This document shows positions 1 through 15,600 of a stretch of 64,000 nucleotides of DNA, in pieces (the stretch's first letter is position 1; every line of letters starts with the position of its first letter). Source of the stretch: Pegea sp. RAD2-039 (taxonomy: Eukaryota; Chordata; Thaliacea; Salpida; Salpidae); the NCBI GenBank assembly GCA_034620365.1, contig JAQGEQ010000084.1, forward strand, positions 992,001 through 1,056,000, written 5' to 3'. The translations under genes were made by a program, and so were the position numbers. A model generated the notes under the pieces. It saw only the letters and a program-made list of their open reading frames with translations. It was not told the origin of the DNA and ran no database searches.

Positions 1-160
1 CTTTTTTTATGTCTTTTATAGTCTTTTCATCTTTACATTCTTCTAAATTGAGGTGATTATTCTTCCTATTTACTCCATAAACTGAATTTTCTGTCACTGT
101 GTTAGTTTCTGGAGAGTAATCGAGGCATGAAACTATTTCGCAAGTTGACTTCTCGCTCAT
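1..160 (-). CDS. 5' end of an unidentified protein gene, running off the left edge
   Basis: Read on the minus strand, an ATG at 160-158 opens a frame that stays open for 53 codons to the window edge. The peptide is hydrophilic, rich in Glu, Lys, Asn and Thr, and begins MSEKSTCEIVSCLDYSPETN. No domain is recognisable in this short piece. Stops are frequent in this AT-rich DNA, so an open run of this length starting at an ATG gives some support, but it could occur by chance. The rest of the gene lies outside the window. It is oriented like the KH gene at 1366-4704. Confidence 0.4.
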   Translation of the reverse strand, partial: MSEKSTCEIVSCLDYSPETNTVTENSVYGVNRKNNHLNLEECKDEKTIKDIKK

Positions 161-1365
161 AATTATTTTAACAAGTTCTCAAAACTGCTTTTTTTCTATA
201 CAAAGATAATTATTAGCTTAAACAGGTTATTTTTAACTAAATTTACAAGTTTTGTTGAAGTTTAATTCAACAAAGTTGCAGAAATTTACAAATCCAAAAA
301 TAAACATAACTAGCCATTATTGGTATTACATAGTGACGAGCAAGTAGCTACTAAACAGTAATTAATAGTAATAAAGTGCTTTGACCGAGAACAGCCATGC
401 TGGATTTGCTATAAGTGATGATGTTAAAAGCAAAACTCAGTGAGAGTCATTATGTAACAACTATATTTTTTTGTGATAAATATTTTTCTTGATAAATCGC
501 AATCTAACTCTATTATCATTAAGGACATCTTAGATTAATTTTGTGATAGATCATTGATTCGGTTTGGTGAAATTATGGTGATAAATATAACATGACATTT
601 ATAAAAATTAGCTAAGTATTAAATCAGCTTATTACAAAATTGAGCACACAGCTTGTTACTTCAATAAAATCAATAGGCAGCCACTTCTTCAAAATCTCAT
701 TTTTAACTGATAAAGTGATAATAAACTAAAAAGCTTAAACAAGCTTAAAAAGTAATCAAAAGCTCTCTAACTCCAACTTCCTAGCATTTTTCTAATAGAT
801 TGAGGAGCTTTTTAAACCAATGGTGTTGGGCACTTGCGCTAGAGTTTTAATGCAAACTTATAATATTCTTATAAAATTGGTTTGCTTTTAAGTCAACAGA
901 ATTTCTAAATGGTTACATGAAAGATGAATTTATTTAACATTGTACCATGCTAATTTTTTTATAACTTGTTTTCCTTGTGACGTCATTTTATGATAACAAG
1001 TTGTGTGGGATAATTGTTGCTAAGCATTCTGACATGCCATTTAACTTTAAAATATTGTTACTTATAATAAATGATTACTTATCATCTGGTGAAATTATTT
1101 TCATTTAGTTGCCTAAGACGTATCAATGAGCCAAACTTAATTTAGGGTCACTGTTCCCAATACTGGAGGAAATTATCGGCGCCTACTAAAGGTATACCAA
1201 ATAAAAACTTAATATTCAAGTACTAGTTGAGTTAAACAGGTTTTATTGCCACTTGATAAAAAAGACAAAAACTTCAGACTCACAGTAAAAATAATAACAG
1301 CCAATAAAATTAAATAAAAAAGACATTACACAGCTTTAAATTGTAAAAGAAAAAATGCAGGCTAC
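161..1365. other. Intergenic, AT-rich; 3' flank of the KH gene
   Basis: No gene was seen. On the minus strand an AATAAA hexamer lies at 1237-1232, about 130 bases beyond the stop codon of the KH-domain gene, and is the likely polyadenylation signal for it. The remainder may contain 5' flanking sequence of the gene that starts at 160. Confidence 0.5.
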
Positions 1366-4300
1366 TTAAGAAATGGTACATGTAAAAAAATAAGTTTTTG
1401 GTTGGTCTGGAAGCTTCGTATCTTTATCTTGTGATGTCTTAGGACACATTTCACTTGGCAAGATTGCCACTTCATTGCGGATTGGAGAATTTTCGTGCAA
1501 ATCTGATGAGCAGTCAGAAGTTCTACCTATCACACTTTGTGGCGAGAGCCTGAATCCGAGGTTTGTGGAGTTCGGACAAGTTATTTCAGAAGTCTCCTTT
1601 CTAATTTCGACCAACTTTGAGCCTTCGTCACTTGAATCAGTCAAATCAGAGGCTTTAGTTGCCATAAAAGGGTCACATTTGGACTCAATTTTATTCACAA
1701 TAGGTTCAGAATCACCGACCACTTCAGGATTTCTAGTTTCAGTATAATTTTCTGCTAAAAAGCATTTAAACCCCTCGCAGGTTTGACATAACATCAATAC
1801 ACGGGGTATCTTTGGCTCTAAAGATTGTTGGATAGCTTTAAAAGCTTCACTTATTACATAAAATTTGTGTGTCAAGTTTTTATCGGCACAATTTTCATCC
1901 GACGTAATTGGGGGAGTGCGGAAGCAAATATCTGAAGCAGTGACTTCTTCCAAAACTATTTGGTCCTCCAGACGAATCTGAAAGTTAGCATTCTTATAAC
2001 TAAACTTTTCTGGAAGTACTTTAACGTTGAAATGGTAGTTTAAAAGAGTTAAATCATTGGCAGGGGAATCCCGTTGATTACTTTCGGCTGGAACAGTGGG
2101 AACAGTGCTTAAACTATCTGGTACTACGGCATCATTATCATCCACAACTTCAGCATCCTCAGAGTTAGAAGTTCCATCAACAACTTCAACAGCTGAGTCT
2201 GAACTATTGCTAGCAACATTCAAATTATGCTCACCTGAACTAGCATCATAAAAACTATCTTCACTTTCAGAAGAGTTTGGTTCAGAAGTAATATTTTTTT
2301 CGAGGGTCAAACATGAAGATTTGTTCTCGTAAGCTGAAGCATTCTCCTCTAAAAGTTTTTCATCATGGTTTAAGTCGACACTTTCAACTCGAACATTATT
2401 AGCAGCAATTTCATTTCTGTCGTTCTGGATAGAATCATCAAATTCAAATGAAGATTTCTGGAATTCAGCAACAGCATCCACAGCACAGTCATCTCCATCA
2501 TAAGTATCCATTTCAACTGAACTATTTTCGTCAGCAGTACCTACAGCGCTGCTTTTATGGTCAGAAGCATCTGATTTAACTGAACTAATTTCGTCAGCAG
2601 TACCTACAGCGCTGCTTTTATGGTCAGAAGCATCTGATTTAACTGAAGTATTTTCGTCAGCAGTACCTACAGCGCTGCTTTTATGGTCAGAAGCATCTGA
2701 TTTAACTGAAGTATTTTCAACAACATCCATAAATTCGCTCTCATACAGTGAGTCAGAAAGTTTGTGATCTAAAATGCTAACATGTTCATAATTAAATTGA
2801 TCCAAAATACCATCAGATTCATTGCAACTTGGAATTTCCCTAAAAGGTTCAACTTTATTATCCTGATCATCATAATTATGGACGACTGCTTTTATATCCA
2901 CATCTGAAACCGACTTCTCAGCAACTACTTTATCTTCATTACAATTGAGATCAGATCCACTTTCACTGAACCCACTTGAAGTTGAAAGACTTGCATCTGA
3001 AGAAGTTTCTAACAATTCATTATCAGTGAAGTCAGAAGATTCCTCAGTGGTTTCGCTCATAGAATCTGTTACAATCATCAACTCATCGTAGTCTTCATCT
3101 TCAGAAGAATGGTAGCTATCGAGAAAGTCCTGGCCAAATGCCGGTTTAAAGGCGGTGGTCATTATGTCGCTGTATTCGATGTCCGAGGATGTTTTAGACT
3201 GGTACGAAGTACTTGGGCTACCAGAAGCAGTATCAGGATTATCAGTAGGTTTCTCTTTTGTATCTTCATTTTCTGTTGGTTCAGTTATTGCATCTGCTGC
3301 CTCCTCACACAAATCATCAATCTCAAATAGATCCTTGAAAGGTTGAATAGATTCAATACCGGAAGAAAGCTTCATAATCTCTAGATTAAAATCCTCCTGC
3401 TTTACTGCTGTGCTAGGGAAAGAACGAGCCCCAGTTGAAATGTTGGTGGTGGCTCTAATTTCACTCTGATTTGTTTTCGGCGAGTCTAATACAGTCTCTT
3501 GGTATTTAGGGAAGCACTCAGTTTTGAAAGACTCCGAGGCCTTCAGGTATTGCTCAGCGCTTTTGGCTCCACAGTCACTAGCCGAATAATTACAAGGCTT
3601 TGGAGTTAAAGTAGACATTACCACATCACCGTCTTTATTAGTTAGTTCAATCAAGCGATAGTTTTGACGTGGAGGGCTGACATCACTAGAGCTATAGCTG
3701 TTGCTGCAAGTGTTTAGTGAGTCTGAATTAGCGTTCGGTTTCGAAATTTCTCCATACTTGGGACTCGAACAGTTGTTCGGTTGTTGCTCAGTTAATGCAA
3801 ATTCACTGTAAGAGGTATCTAAAGGATAGTAAGGATAAACTAAATGTTCATCATCATAGATATCTGGATTGCAAGAAGTGATATCATTGAGGTTCCAGCT
3901 GGGCTGCAGTTGTGAGTAACAGTCAGAAGTCTGCACATAGTCAGCCCCCGTATCATAATGATGCTTTATGGTGTTATTAGAGTTGCTTAAATAATACGGA
4001 TAATTGTCTATATCAGTTTCGTCCAAAAACATTCCCTTCAGTTCTTCAGCTTCTTCTGTTAATACACCTTCCAAATCGTTTCCATCTATATTTGGTAGTT
4101 TCATTCGACCACAGTTATCACTGAACCTAAAGCCTCTAGCTTTTAAACCGGCATACGTAAAGCCAGTTTGAGTCACACTCTGAGTGATCACTCTAGCTTT
4201 ATTGTCAACCGGGGAATATGGTACAACAGGATCCTTATAAGTGTACTGATCTAGCACGCTTTTAACGTAAACCACATACCGCAAGCAGCTACTCATAGGA

Positions 4301-4704
4301 CCAGCAAGAACAGCCACACATTCGTTTGAAGCTGGCGCATTCTTCATAGAAAATCGTAAGCTTCCTTTGTATTTCTTGGTAAGCCTCAAAATGTTTCGAT
4401 GACCTTTGCCAATCATTCGACCAACTATTGCGCTTGGTACTAGCAGTAGTAAAGTGTATAACTGATCAATTTCAGGGTTCAAGTTACCGTAAACCCGAAG
4501 TAGAATCTCCCTACAAACATTAGCACAACTGCTTGGGTCACATTTGATTTCTACCACTTCCTCATAAGTATGGTTTCTTCCTACTTGGATATTGGCATCA
4601 TAAGTGTCACACATCTTATTAATATGCTGACCACTTTTGCCCACCAAGATAGCCGTCTTGCTTCCAGAGATTAAAACCCTGAGTGGTAATTCGTTGTTGT
4701 TCAT
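1366..4704 (-). CDS. Tandem KH-domain RNA-binding protein with long acidic, repeat-containing tail
   Basis: A single open frame of about 1112 residues. I start it at the ATG at 4704-4702; an in-frame TTG two codons earlier lies directly behind a splice acceptor and is not a convincing start. Two KH folds sit at the N terminus. KH1 spans about residues 6-72 with a normal GKSG loop (22-25). KH2 spans about 83-151, and its loop reads GKGH (99-102), so the last glycine is missing. KH domains bind single-stranded RNA or DNA. The pair resembles those of IGF2BP, hnRNP K and FUBP-type proteins, but I cannot assign an orthologue. The remaining roughly 950 residues are low-complexity, rich in Ser, Asp and Glu, and probably disordered. 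They include three near-identical 21-residue repeats at about residues 666-728. The presence of two KH domains is sure; the family name is not. Confidence 0.85.
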   Translation of the reverse strand: MNNNELPLRVLISGSKTAILVGKSGQHINKMCDTYDANIQVGRNHTYEEVVEIKCDPSSCANVCREILLRVYGNLNPEIDQLYTLLLLVPSAIVGRMIGKGHRNILRLTKKYKGSLRFSMKNAPASNECVAVLAGPMSSCLRYVVYVKSVLDQYTYKDPVVPYSPVDNKARVITQSVTQTGFTYAGLKARGFRFSDNCGRMKLPNIDGNDLEGVLTEEAEELKGMFLDETDIDNYPYYLSNSNNTIKHHYDTGADYVQTSDCYSQLQPSWNLNDITSCNPDIYDDEHLVYPYYPLDTSYSEFALTEQQPNNCSSPKYGEISKPNANSDSLNTCSNSYSSSDVSPPRQNYRLIELTNKDGDVVMSTLTPKPCNYSASDCGAKSAEQYLKASESFKTECFPKYQETVLDSPKTNQSEIRATTNISTGARSFPSTAVKQEDFNLEIMKLSSGIESIQPFKDLFEIDDLCEEAADAITEPTENEDTKEKPTDNPDTASGSPSTSYQSKTSSDIEYSDIMTTAFKPAFGQDFLDSYHSSEDEDYDELMIVTDSMSETTEESSDFTDNELLETSSDASLSTSSGFSESGSDLNCNEDKVVAEKSVSDVDIKAVVHNYDDQDNKVEPFREIPSCNESDGILDQFNYEHVSILDHKLSDSLYESEFMDVVENTSVKSDASDHKSSAVGTADENTSVKSDASDHKSSAVGTADEISSVKSDASDHKSSAVGTADENSSVEMDTYDGDDCAVDAVAEFQKSSFEFDDSIQNDRNEIAANNVRVESVDLNHDEKLLEENASAYENKSSCLTLEKNITSEPNSSESEDSFYDASSGEHNLNVASNSSDSAVEVVDGTSNSEDAEVVDDNDAVVPDSLSTVPTVPAESNQRDSPANDLTLLNYHFNVKVLPEKFSYKNANFQIRLEDQIVLEEVTASDICFRTPPITSDENCADKNLTHKFYVISEAFKAIQQSLEPKIPRVLMLCQTCEGFKCFLAENYTETRNPEVVGDSEPIVNKIESKCDPFMATKASDLTDSSDEGSKLVEIRKETSEITCPNSTNLGFRLSPQSVIGRTSDCSSDLHENSPIRNEVAILPSEMCPKTSQDKDTKLPDQPKTYFFTCTIS
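2521..2709 (-). repeat. Three 63-bp coding tandem repeats inside the KH gene
   Basis: Three consecutive 63-base units (2521-2583, 2584-2646, 2647-2709) differ at only a few bases. Each encodes 21 residues containing the core SVKSDASDHKSSAVGTAD. A diverged, partly matching unit flanks the array on each side. The unit length is a multiple of three, so copy-number change keeps the frame. Confidence 0.9.
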
Positions 4705-7700
4705 CTTCAACCTGTTACAAGATTAACAAATAATTTCTACTGTAGACAGTTTGAGAAACAAGTTAGATATACAACTTCAAACGTAAATGCTTCAGAACTA
4801 AAAATAAATAAGAGTCGATTTTAAACAAAGCAGAAATTCCACAAACGTTTTAAAATTTTGAAGAACTCCAGGAGATCGTATTGAACAGAAGTGAAAAGGT
4901 CTTGACCAGATGAAACGACGCCAACTGAGAGATATGATTGAGTCACTTTGAATTTCCTATTTCCTTTTTTATACAGAAATCTAAGAAAAATTATGTGAAA
5001 GTTATCACAATAAAACGCTTATGCAATTGAAAAACGAACTGATACGTTCAAGTAATTATTTGAAAGCCAGTTTACCTAACACAACGCATTAGAAAAACAA
5101 GTTTTCGTCTGTAGTAGATTGCTTCACAACAACAACAAAAATTTTGCTCAAAAAATTAAAATAAATAGATGTTTTTAGTTATACTGTGTAAGATTGATCC
5201 AAACAAAGATACATTGGTTGTTTGAAAATCTAGATTTTTGTATAGATAAGAGAAGTACTCGAATTAAGTTATTCTTTATTTTATAATGAATGCTGAGCAA
5301 ACAATTTAAGATAATAAAAACACATATACAGCGTAAATCCTAACTTCTGGCCGCTTTTAGTTTTCATCTGATATTAAATATTCTGTTTTATTAAAACAAT
5401 TAGTTTAACTTCGATATAAAGTTTATTTTGAGTTTGGTATTTAAGCATAAGGTTTCTGAGAGATACCCTCATTAGCGCAACTTGCCCTTTTGAGGTGATT
5501 TTAATTTTCTAAACTTACAGAATACTATAATAGCGTTGAAAGATTTGTAAGGGAGGTTTGTAGCATCAATTATAATCATACACTTTAATGTTTGGTAGCA
5601 TAGAAGATACTTTATCTAAGCTTCTGATTTGTAAATAGTATTTTGCTTAAGCATAGCTTGTTGTAAGCACAAAAATGAGTACATTTTGGTTTCTTCAAAC
5701 AAGCAAAAATATTCTTAAAGTTTTGTGTAACACATGAAGATTTTAGTAAGAAATTAATGTAAAGTTTTTAGAGCCAAGGCATCTGTACTTTTACAAGGGA
5801 CCCCATCTACTTATTCATTCTTATCTTTTTGCGTTTGTAATATGAAATATTGAAATTATCGTTACTAGTAATACAAATCAACATATGTTCCACTCTGCTA
5901 CACAAGCACTCAAATAGAAAAAACTATAGAAAGTATTAAAAAATTAAATATTTTTATTCATTGAGAATCTTGAAAAGATCAATCAAAACCTGAGAAACTA
6001 ACATTTATCGATAAACTAGACCAAATCTATTTTTTATTAAATTGGTACACTATTATGTAGTAAAACTTTAAATAATCATTTTTAAAATAAGTCATTAAAG
6101 ACTCGATAAGTTAATAAAGAAAGTTTTATCAAAAACTATTTACTAAAGGTATTACAGAATTTATTTTTTGGTGAAATTCTGCTTAATAAAATAAAATATT
6201 ATTTCAAATGTTGTTGACATTTTTACTTTATAAGAACAACTCATTTCAAAAGTAAACTAATGCTCAGCTAATGTTGTTATAGTGTCAGAATTATCGTGTG
6301 CTTTTTGAGGTTTTCTTGCTTAGTTTGCGTAAATATTCGTCAAGCTTGATAAATTAAGTAATTTAATTCAAACAATACAATTATTAATCTTTACAAAAGC
6401 CTTTAGTTGTTTAGATGGCTTTTTAAATGGTTTATTCTATCAGATATTTTGTTAAGCACTAGACATTTTTATTTAAATTTATATTTGGTTGTATTATTTT
6501 TTGCACTCGTTACAATCAATCTAATTGATTTGCACTGATTTCATTTTTTTATTTCTAGGTGTCTAAGTTACTCAATATTGGTCAACTTATTTTAAAATAT
6601 CTTTTTATGTTCTGGTTTTGTAAAAATATGAAATGTATAAACAAACATTGACCTTGGTCACTTACAATTGTGTATAAAATAGTATACACAATGGTAGTCT
6701 TAGTTTTAATAATTTAATACTAATTGAATAAATTGTAAGATTCTATTCAAAGTAGCACTGTTTATTTCTTTGATTATTTATTTTTTACATACACAATTAT
6801 TTCTAAGTCAATTTACTTATTGTTTTGTGAAGTAAAATTTTGTTGAATTATTTTTTAAGTTTGTTGTTTTACTTATTAAAGATAGTTTACAATTTTTTCA
6901 AATTGAATTTTATAAATTTAGATGTTTATATTACTTTTATTCAATTGATCTGAAGAATTTAATAATTTTATTTATTTCTAAACTTATTTTACAGTATATT
7001 TTAATAGCAAAGTTAAAATTTACCTTTTTTTCTATAAATATCATATATAATTATGAATATTATTTGTTGGATAAGTAGTTGTGTTATGTATGAAACAGTT
7101 TAAAATTTAATAAATTGATATTTTTTACTTTTAAGTAAGTAGTAATGGATATATTTTTTAATATAATTAAAGTTCTGACAAGTTTTTTAGTAAATAATTC
7201 TACTTATTTAAACCATTATTGATCATATTAGTATCTGATCAGTTTAAAATTGATTTTAAACAATTGGAAGTTTAAATTGTATGATTTAGTCTATGAATCT
7301 ATTTTTTTATGACAAATTTGCCTTAAAGTTATATTTTAAATTCAATTTCATGTTTTTTATAATATTTATTGACTTTTTTATGTAATAATTTTTTCTATTA
7401 CTGTATTAATAAAGTTATAGAACAATTTAGATACTTTGCTTTTTGTAATGAACTGTTAGAATAAGAAAACTGGATAATTCAATGATAATAATTAGTAAGA
7501 TAGATACAAAACCTGAATTTATGTTGAAACAATTTATATGTATTATTAGTTTTAATTATTGTTTTTTTCAGTTTTTGAATAATCAAGTTAAGAAATTTTG
7601 TTTGTTAAAATTTTAATTTACTTGAAACTCAAATAAAATGTAAGTACTTGTTGTGTTTTTTATAAAGTCTAGTTTTTTATTGATTTTGCTTGGTATTTTT

Positions 7701-9404
7701 TAAAAGATTCATGGGGTTTTTATAGAAAATTATTCTAATAGAAAACTATTCTATTATGATAGCTTAATTATTTAGTTTTTTAACAGCTTAAAAATCAACT
7801 CAAAATATTTCTGAATTCTTTCTTTATCAACAAACAATTAATCATAAAATCATCTTAGAAAAATGAGATTAGAAAATTAATTTTTTAACCAAAATATAAC
7901 TTAAGCTTATAAGTTTTCTGTAAAAACTATTATTAATACAAAGAAAATTAATTTGACCTTGTATGCTTATGTTTACACTTAAATGTTTTGATTCACCTGA
8001 TACTTCCTCTTTTATTGTATTTTCATATATTTTTCAATCTTGATATTTATCAGTAAGTTTAATTTGATTTTGTTTATTGAATGGTTGAAACTGTCTTCTA
8101 ATCAACCTTTGCAAACTTTAATTGAATTCTTACTTTAGTCTATTTCATCTTAAGAGTTAAATTATAAGAACTTTGCATTAATAATTTAGATATTATTTTT
8201 CATCTGTGCATAATATCTTCTTATAATATGTTACAAATTTATCACATAAGTTTCGCTAGTTTCTGCTTCTAAAACATTATTCTTTGAACGAATAAAGTTA
8301 TAAAGCCTGAAAAATAGTTATTTGAACATTAACTTAACAATTGAAATGCTACTGCAACCTTTACTTGTCAGATGTCTCTTCTTTCAGTCCAAAAAAAATA
8401 AATTTTTTGTTTCTTTCAGTCACTGGAGACTTGCATGAAAAATTCATGTAGTTCACGAGCTTATGCTTACCAAGGGGGAACAAATAAGTAGTTAGCAGTT
8501 CAGAGCAAACAGCTTTTTGCTTTCTAAATTATTGTGGGATTTAATACAGAAAGTCTATTAAAGACCAGATAGAATAATTCTAAAATTTTGTTGATAGCAT
8601 CAATGCTAAAAGAAGAATTTTTATTAAAACTTCCATAAAACTTTTGTAGGTTTTCTCTGAAAAATAATCGATAAAAAGTTAGAAAAAATATTGGCGCAGT
8701 TAGGCGAATTTTATTAAAGAATAATTTTTTGATTTATTCAAATGATTATCTGTTGTGTACTGCAGCTGAATTGTTGAAAAAGTAAAGTCCAAATTTAAAC
8801 TCTTTTTCTGACGTTCTACAGGAAATAATTTTATATTAGAGTAGAAATTAGTTGAATATAGTTTGTTGTTGATTACTAGCTGCTAAACGAATTTAGCAGA
8901 ATGAGACATGAAGCTAGTATTGAAGTAAGTGTTTCTTCATTTTGTTGTTGTGTCATTTCACTGTTTCTAGCTATGTGATAGCACCAAATTTCTTTTCATT
9001 TCATTTCAAGGACTTTATGTTTGATGTTTAAATGAACACTGTAACAGTTAACAGCGTCTAGTCAAGGGCGTTACAAATTGTCAAGTGCTGTTTGCATGTT
9101 TTATTTCATTTAACTACTAACTACTATTATTTGTCTATGTAATTACCCCGAGAAGCTGTTTACTTTGTAACTGCTGTTGTTACTTCAAGCAAAATTGAAT
9201 ATTTCAACACACGATTTACTGAAGGCGTCTCTTTTCAGTAAAATCATTTTCAATGGTGAAAATTCCTTCGCTAGGCGTTTTCACCTGAGTGGCATAAGCT
9301 ATAAATTTGAGATTTCCGCTGTAATTCAAAGAAGACGAAATTGTGAAATAAATAGCGATTGAGAAAAAGACTTTTGTTTTTACTTCTTCTTCTTCTTGAC
9401 ACAG
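4705..9404. promoter_or_regulatory. Divergent intergenic region between the KH gene and Rab3
   Basis: The two flanking genes are transcribed away from each other, so both promoters and any 5' untranslated exons must lie here. A pyrimidine-rich acceptor ending at 4712 on the minus strand sits 7 bases before the KH start codon. Another, ending at 9404 on the plus strand, directly abuts the Rab3 start. Upstream 5' exons, or trans-spliced leaders, are therefore likely. The stretch at about 8880-9360 is less AT-biased than its surroundings and could hold the Rab3 promoter. No protein gene was found. Confidence 0.45.
6667..6692. repeat. Perfect 10-bp inverted repeat with 6-base loop
   Basis: The arms attgtgtata and tatacacaat are exact reverse complements separated by aaatag. 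A hairpin could form in DNA or RNA. No gene overlaps it and no function is evident. Confidence 0.6.
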
Positions 9405-12637
<3,233 letters not shown>

Positions 12638-15600
12638 GGTCTTTCATCTCATTTATATAAAACTCCTAACGTAGTTGAAACGTAAACTTTTTCTTCTTCA
12701 ATTTCGATGTACGTTGATGTTTACCAAACTCCTATCTACCCTAAAATCGTCCAGTCACGTGATTACGAACGAAGCAAGTTGGTATTTAGTAGTAAGCTTT
12801 TTGTATTTTCTTCATTATCCTTTGTTACTCCTGCTGTACTACGAACACATTTCACTTTCTAATTACTATCTGGGTTCTGCTGACAAATATTATCAATATC
12901 TAATGACTTATTTACTTATATGTGATTTCAATTATGTGAGCTTTTGCTCTACTTGATGACTTTTTATGATCGATTCATTTTATCACGTGACCTCAAACTA
13001 AACCTATCAAGTTGTTTATTTGATTGCTGGTGATAATTTCAGCTGACATCAATTATTTGCTTCGAATAATTCAATAATTTTGCAATATTCATCTTTTAGC
13101 TGCTTTTCAAAAATCACAACATTTTTGCACAAATCATTTTTCCCGATTTAATTTGTACTAAACCATTTTGCACAATCTCTTCCATATCACGTGATCTACT
13201 ATCTATCTATCTATTAATTTGTTTACTGTTCAAGCAACAACTTTATTCTTTTTTCACTTTTTATTTCTTTGCGTCGTTTTTAGAATGAACTTTAGCTGTA
13301 GATGAAAACGATTTTTGCATTTAGCCGTTGAAAGTAATAAAATTTCGTTTCTGTCAATCACCGATTGTGGTCACTAGGTGGCGGTGTTTAGGGACTTTTC
13401 GGCAGCGAGATTTTGTTTAGACGAAGTCCTTGGAATTCTTAATCTGTTTGACATTAAACGTTTAACAATTTTTAATCTTTTTATTTTTATGATTTTAGCT
13501 TAAAAAAAACTTCAAATCATTTCAAATTAAATTTCTTTTTATTGATAAGTAGCAGAAAAACATTTCAATTTCTTCATCTCAACTTCATCTTGTTCATCTG
13601 TTTTTGAGTGAAGAAGATTTTCTAAAACTAAACTTCTTTGTCTGCATCAAATGACTGATATTTAATTTTGCTATAAAATAATTTCCTTCAATAATTTACC
13701 ATTTAAAAAGCTTTTAAATAAAAATCTAAGCAATCAGTCAACAATTTGACTTCAAATTGCTAAGTTATCAACGTTTATATCAATTAAAAAAGATTTGTTT
13801 TTCTTTTAAAAAAGATCACTTCTTAAGCTATTTATTTTTCTAAATCTAAAAAAAGCAATCCTACCATAAAGTTTATGAATAATAAATAAGATAGAACTTA
13901 CTACTAGCTAAGTAACACTATTTGCCAAATTAAAAGTTTAGAAATAAACCACTGAAAAAAACATTTTAATAAAAGTAGCTTTTCAACATCCATTTTATTT
14001 TGATTATATCATTTAAGATAAGAAACTTTTTTTTGAGTAGCTTAGAAATTAGATTTAGTTTTATCATAGAAATATGTTTTGGAATTAGAATAGTTTAAAT
14101 TGAAACGATTTTAGGAGTTTTATTTTGAACAACTTTTTCACATCATTAAATTTCATAAAATTTTTATTGATCATAAATACTGTTTAAGAAGCTAAATAAT
14201 GTAAGCTTAAAATCGAGTCTTCAAAAGCTGTTTTTGTAACAAAGTTATGGTTATTAATGAAGAAAATCAATTACTTCATCTAATAATATAACATTAGACT
14301 TTTCTTTATCGTTATTTGTAATGTAAATTTTCAACATATTTGAATGGAAAATTTAATATCTGATCACGTGATAAACATTGATTTTTTTCGTCTGTTTTCA
14401 TCGTTTGCAGGAATCATTCTGACTATTGGAATACTTTTGAATTTATGCTAAAAATGTTCTAATTTGGCGAAATTTTACGGATTGTCTCTAGACACAAGCT
14501 TTTGTATTTAAAAAATGAAATATTTCTCTATTTTCTTTCCTTCTCAAACATTTTCCGAGGACAATTTAATTTTTACAACTAGTTCATATTTGATTTGTAA
14601 TTTGAAGAAAAAAATACATTAAAACGATTTTGCTAAATTGAATTGATATTTTGAAGCATATGCACTAGAAGATTTGATGTAATTGTATTTTTGTTTGGTG
14701 AAGCTGCAACTAGAAAGTAGGTGAATCCCAAGACGACGCTGAGAACAGGTTTAGATCTTGTGACTACTGAGGGAACTGATGAGGCTTATCTGGCGAGCTA
14801 CAAAGCTGGCTCAATCAGCTTTTTCAATTTATATGTCTTATATAATTGAAGTATTACTTGCAAAGCAAAGTAATTTTACTTAAGTAAGCACAAGAGGTTT
14901 GAAAGTATGTTTGATGAAAAAAGAAAGTTTTTAAGCTGAAAATCGGAGAATTATTAAATTCATCTCACATTAATTACTCATAATCGTCTCTCTTCCTATA
15001 TTATTAATTAAAATCAAACCTAGTAAATCCAGAATAAAAATTCCTGTTAATGATAGTTGATTAAAATTAATGAAAGATAATAAACTCAGACATAAATATA
15101 TAAACAAGTTTTTGTCTAAACAATAAAATAAATTCTTTATAAGATTTTATCAATGTGATCAGTAAACAGTTTTGTCAAAAAGTCAAACGAAACCAAATGA
15201 ATATTTTAACAGCTTTTATTATGTAGATATTCCATTTTATAGTGCCAGACTTTAAACACAATTAAATTTGATTGAATTAGGAAAGAAAGAAATTATTCCA
15301 AAAACTTTTCGAATGGATTTTAGAGTTATCGGGAATATTTTGTGAATTATTTATTAAAATAATTTGAAGGAGAACACTGCTGGTGAGCTGTTGTTATTTT
15401 TCATTTAGTCAGCATCAAACTGAAAGTTAAAAATATTCAATTTTCAATCAAAAGTATTTAAGTTTAGATATAAAATCAGAATACTTTTTAAAGACACAAA
15501 TACTCTTTCAACTTTCTTTGTTAGTTTACAATATTTTCAAAAAGTTTGTTTCAATATTTTAATAGCTTTACTCAATTAATTATTTTAAGTGACAAGTTTT

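Noticed and set aside
12675..12956. 93-codon plus-strand frame after Rab3
   Set aside because: It begins at a TTG, lies in the probable Rab3 3' untranslated region and has no recognisable domain; its hydrophobic content follows from T-rich DNA.
13200..13216. ctat tetranucleotide run
   Set aside because: Only four units; too short to call a meaningful microsatellite.
14776..14805. CTGATGAG resembling a hammerhead ribozyme core or box C of a snoRNA
   Set aside because: The required GAAA after stem II is missing for a hammerhead, and no box D follows at a suitable distance.
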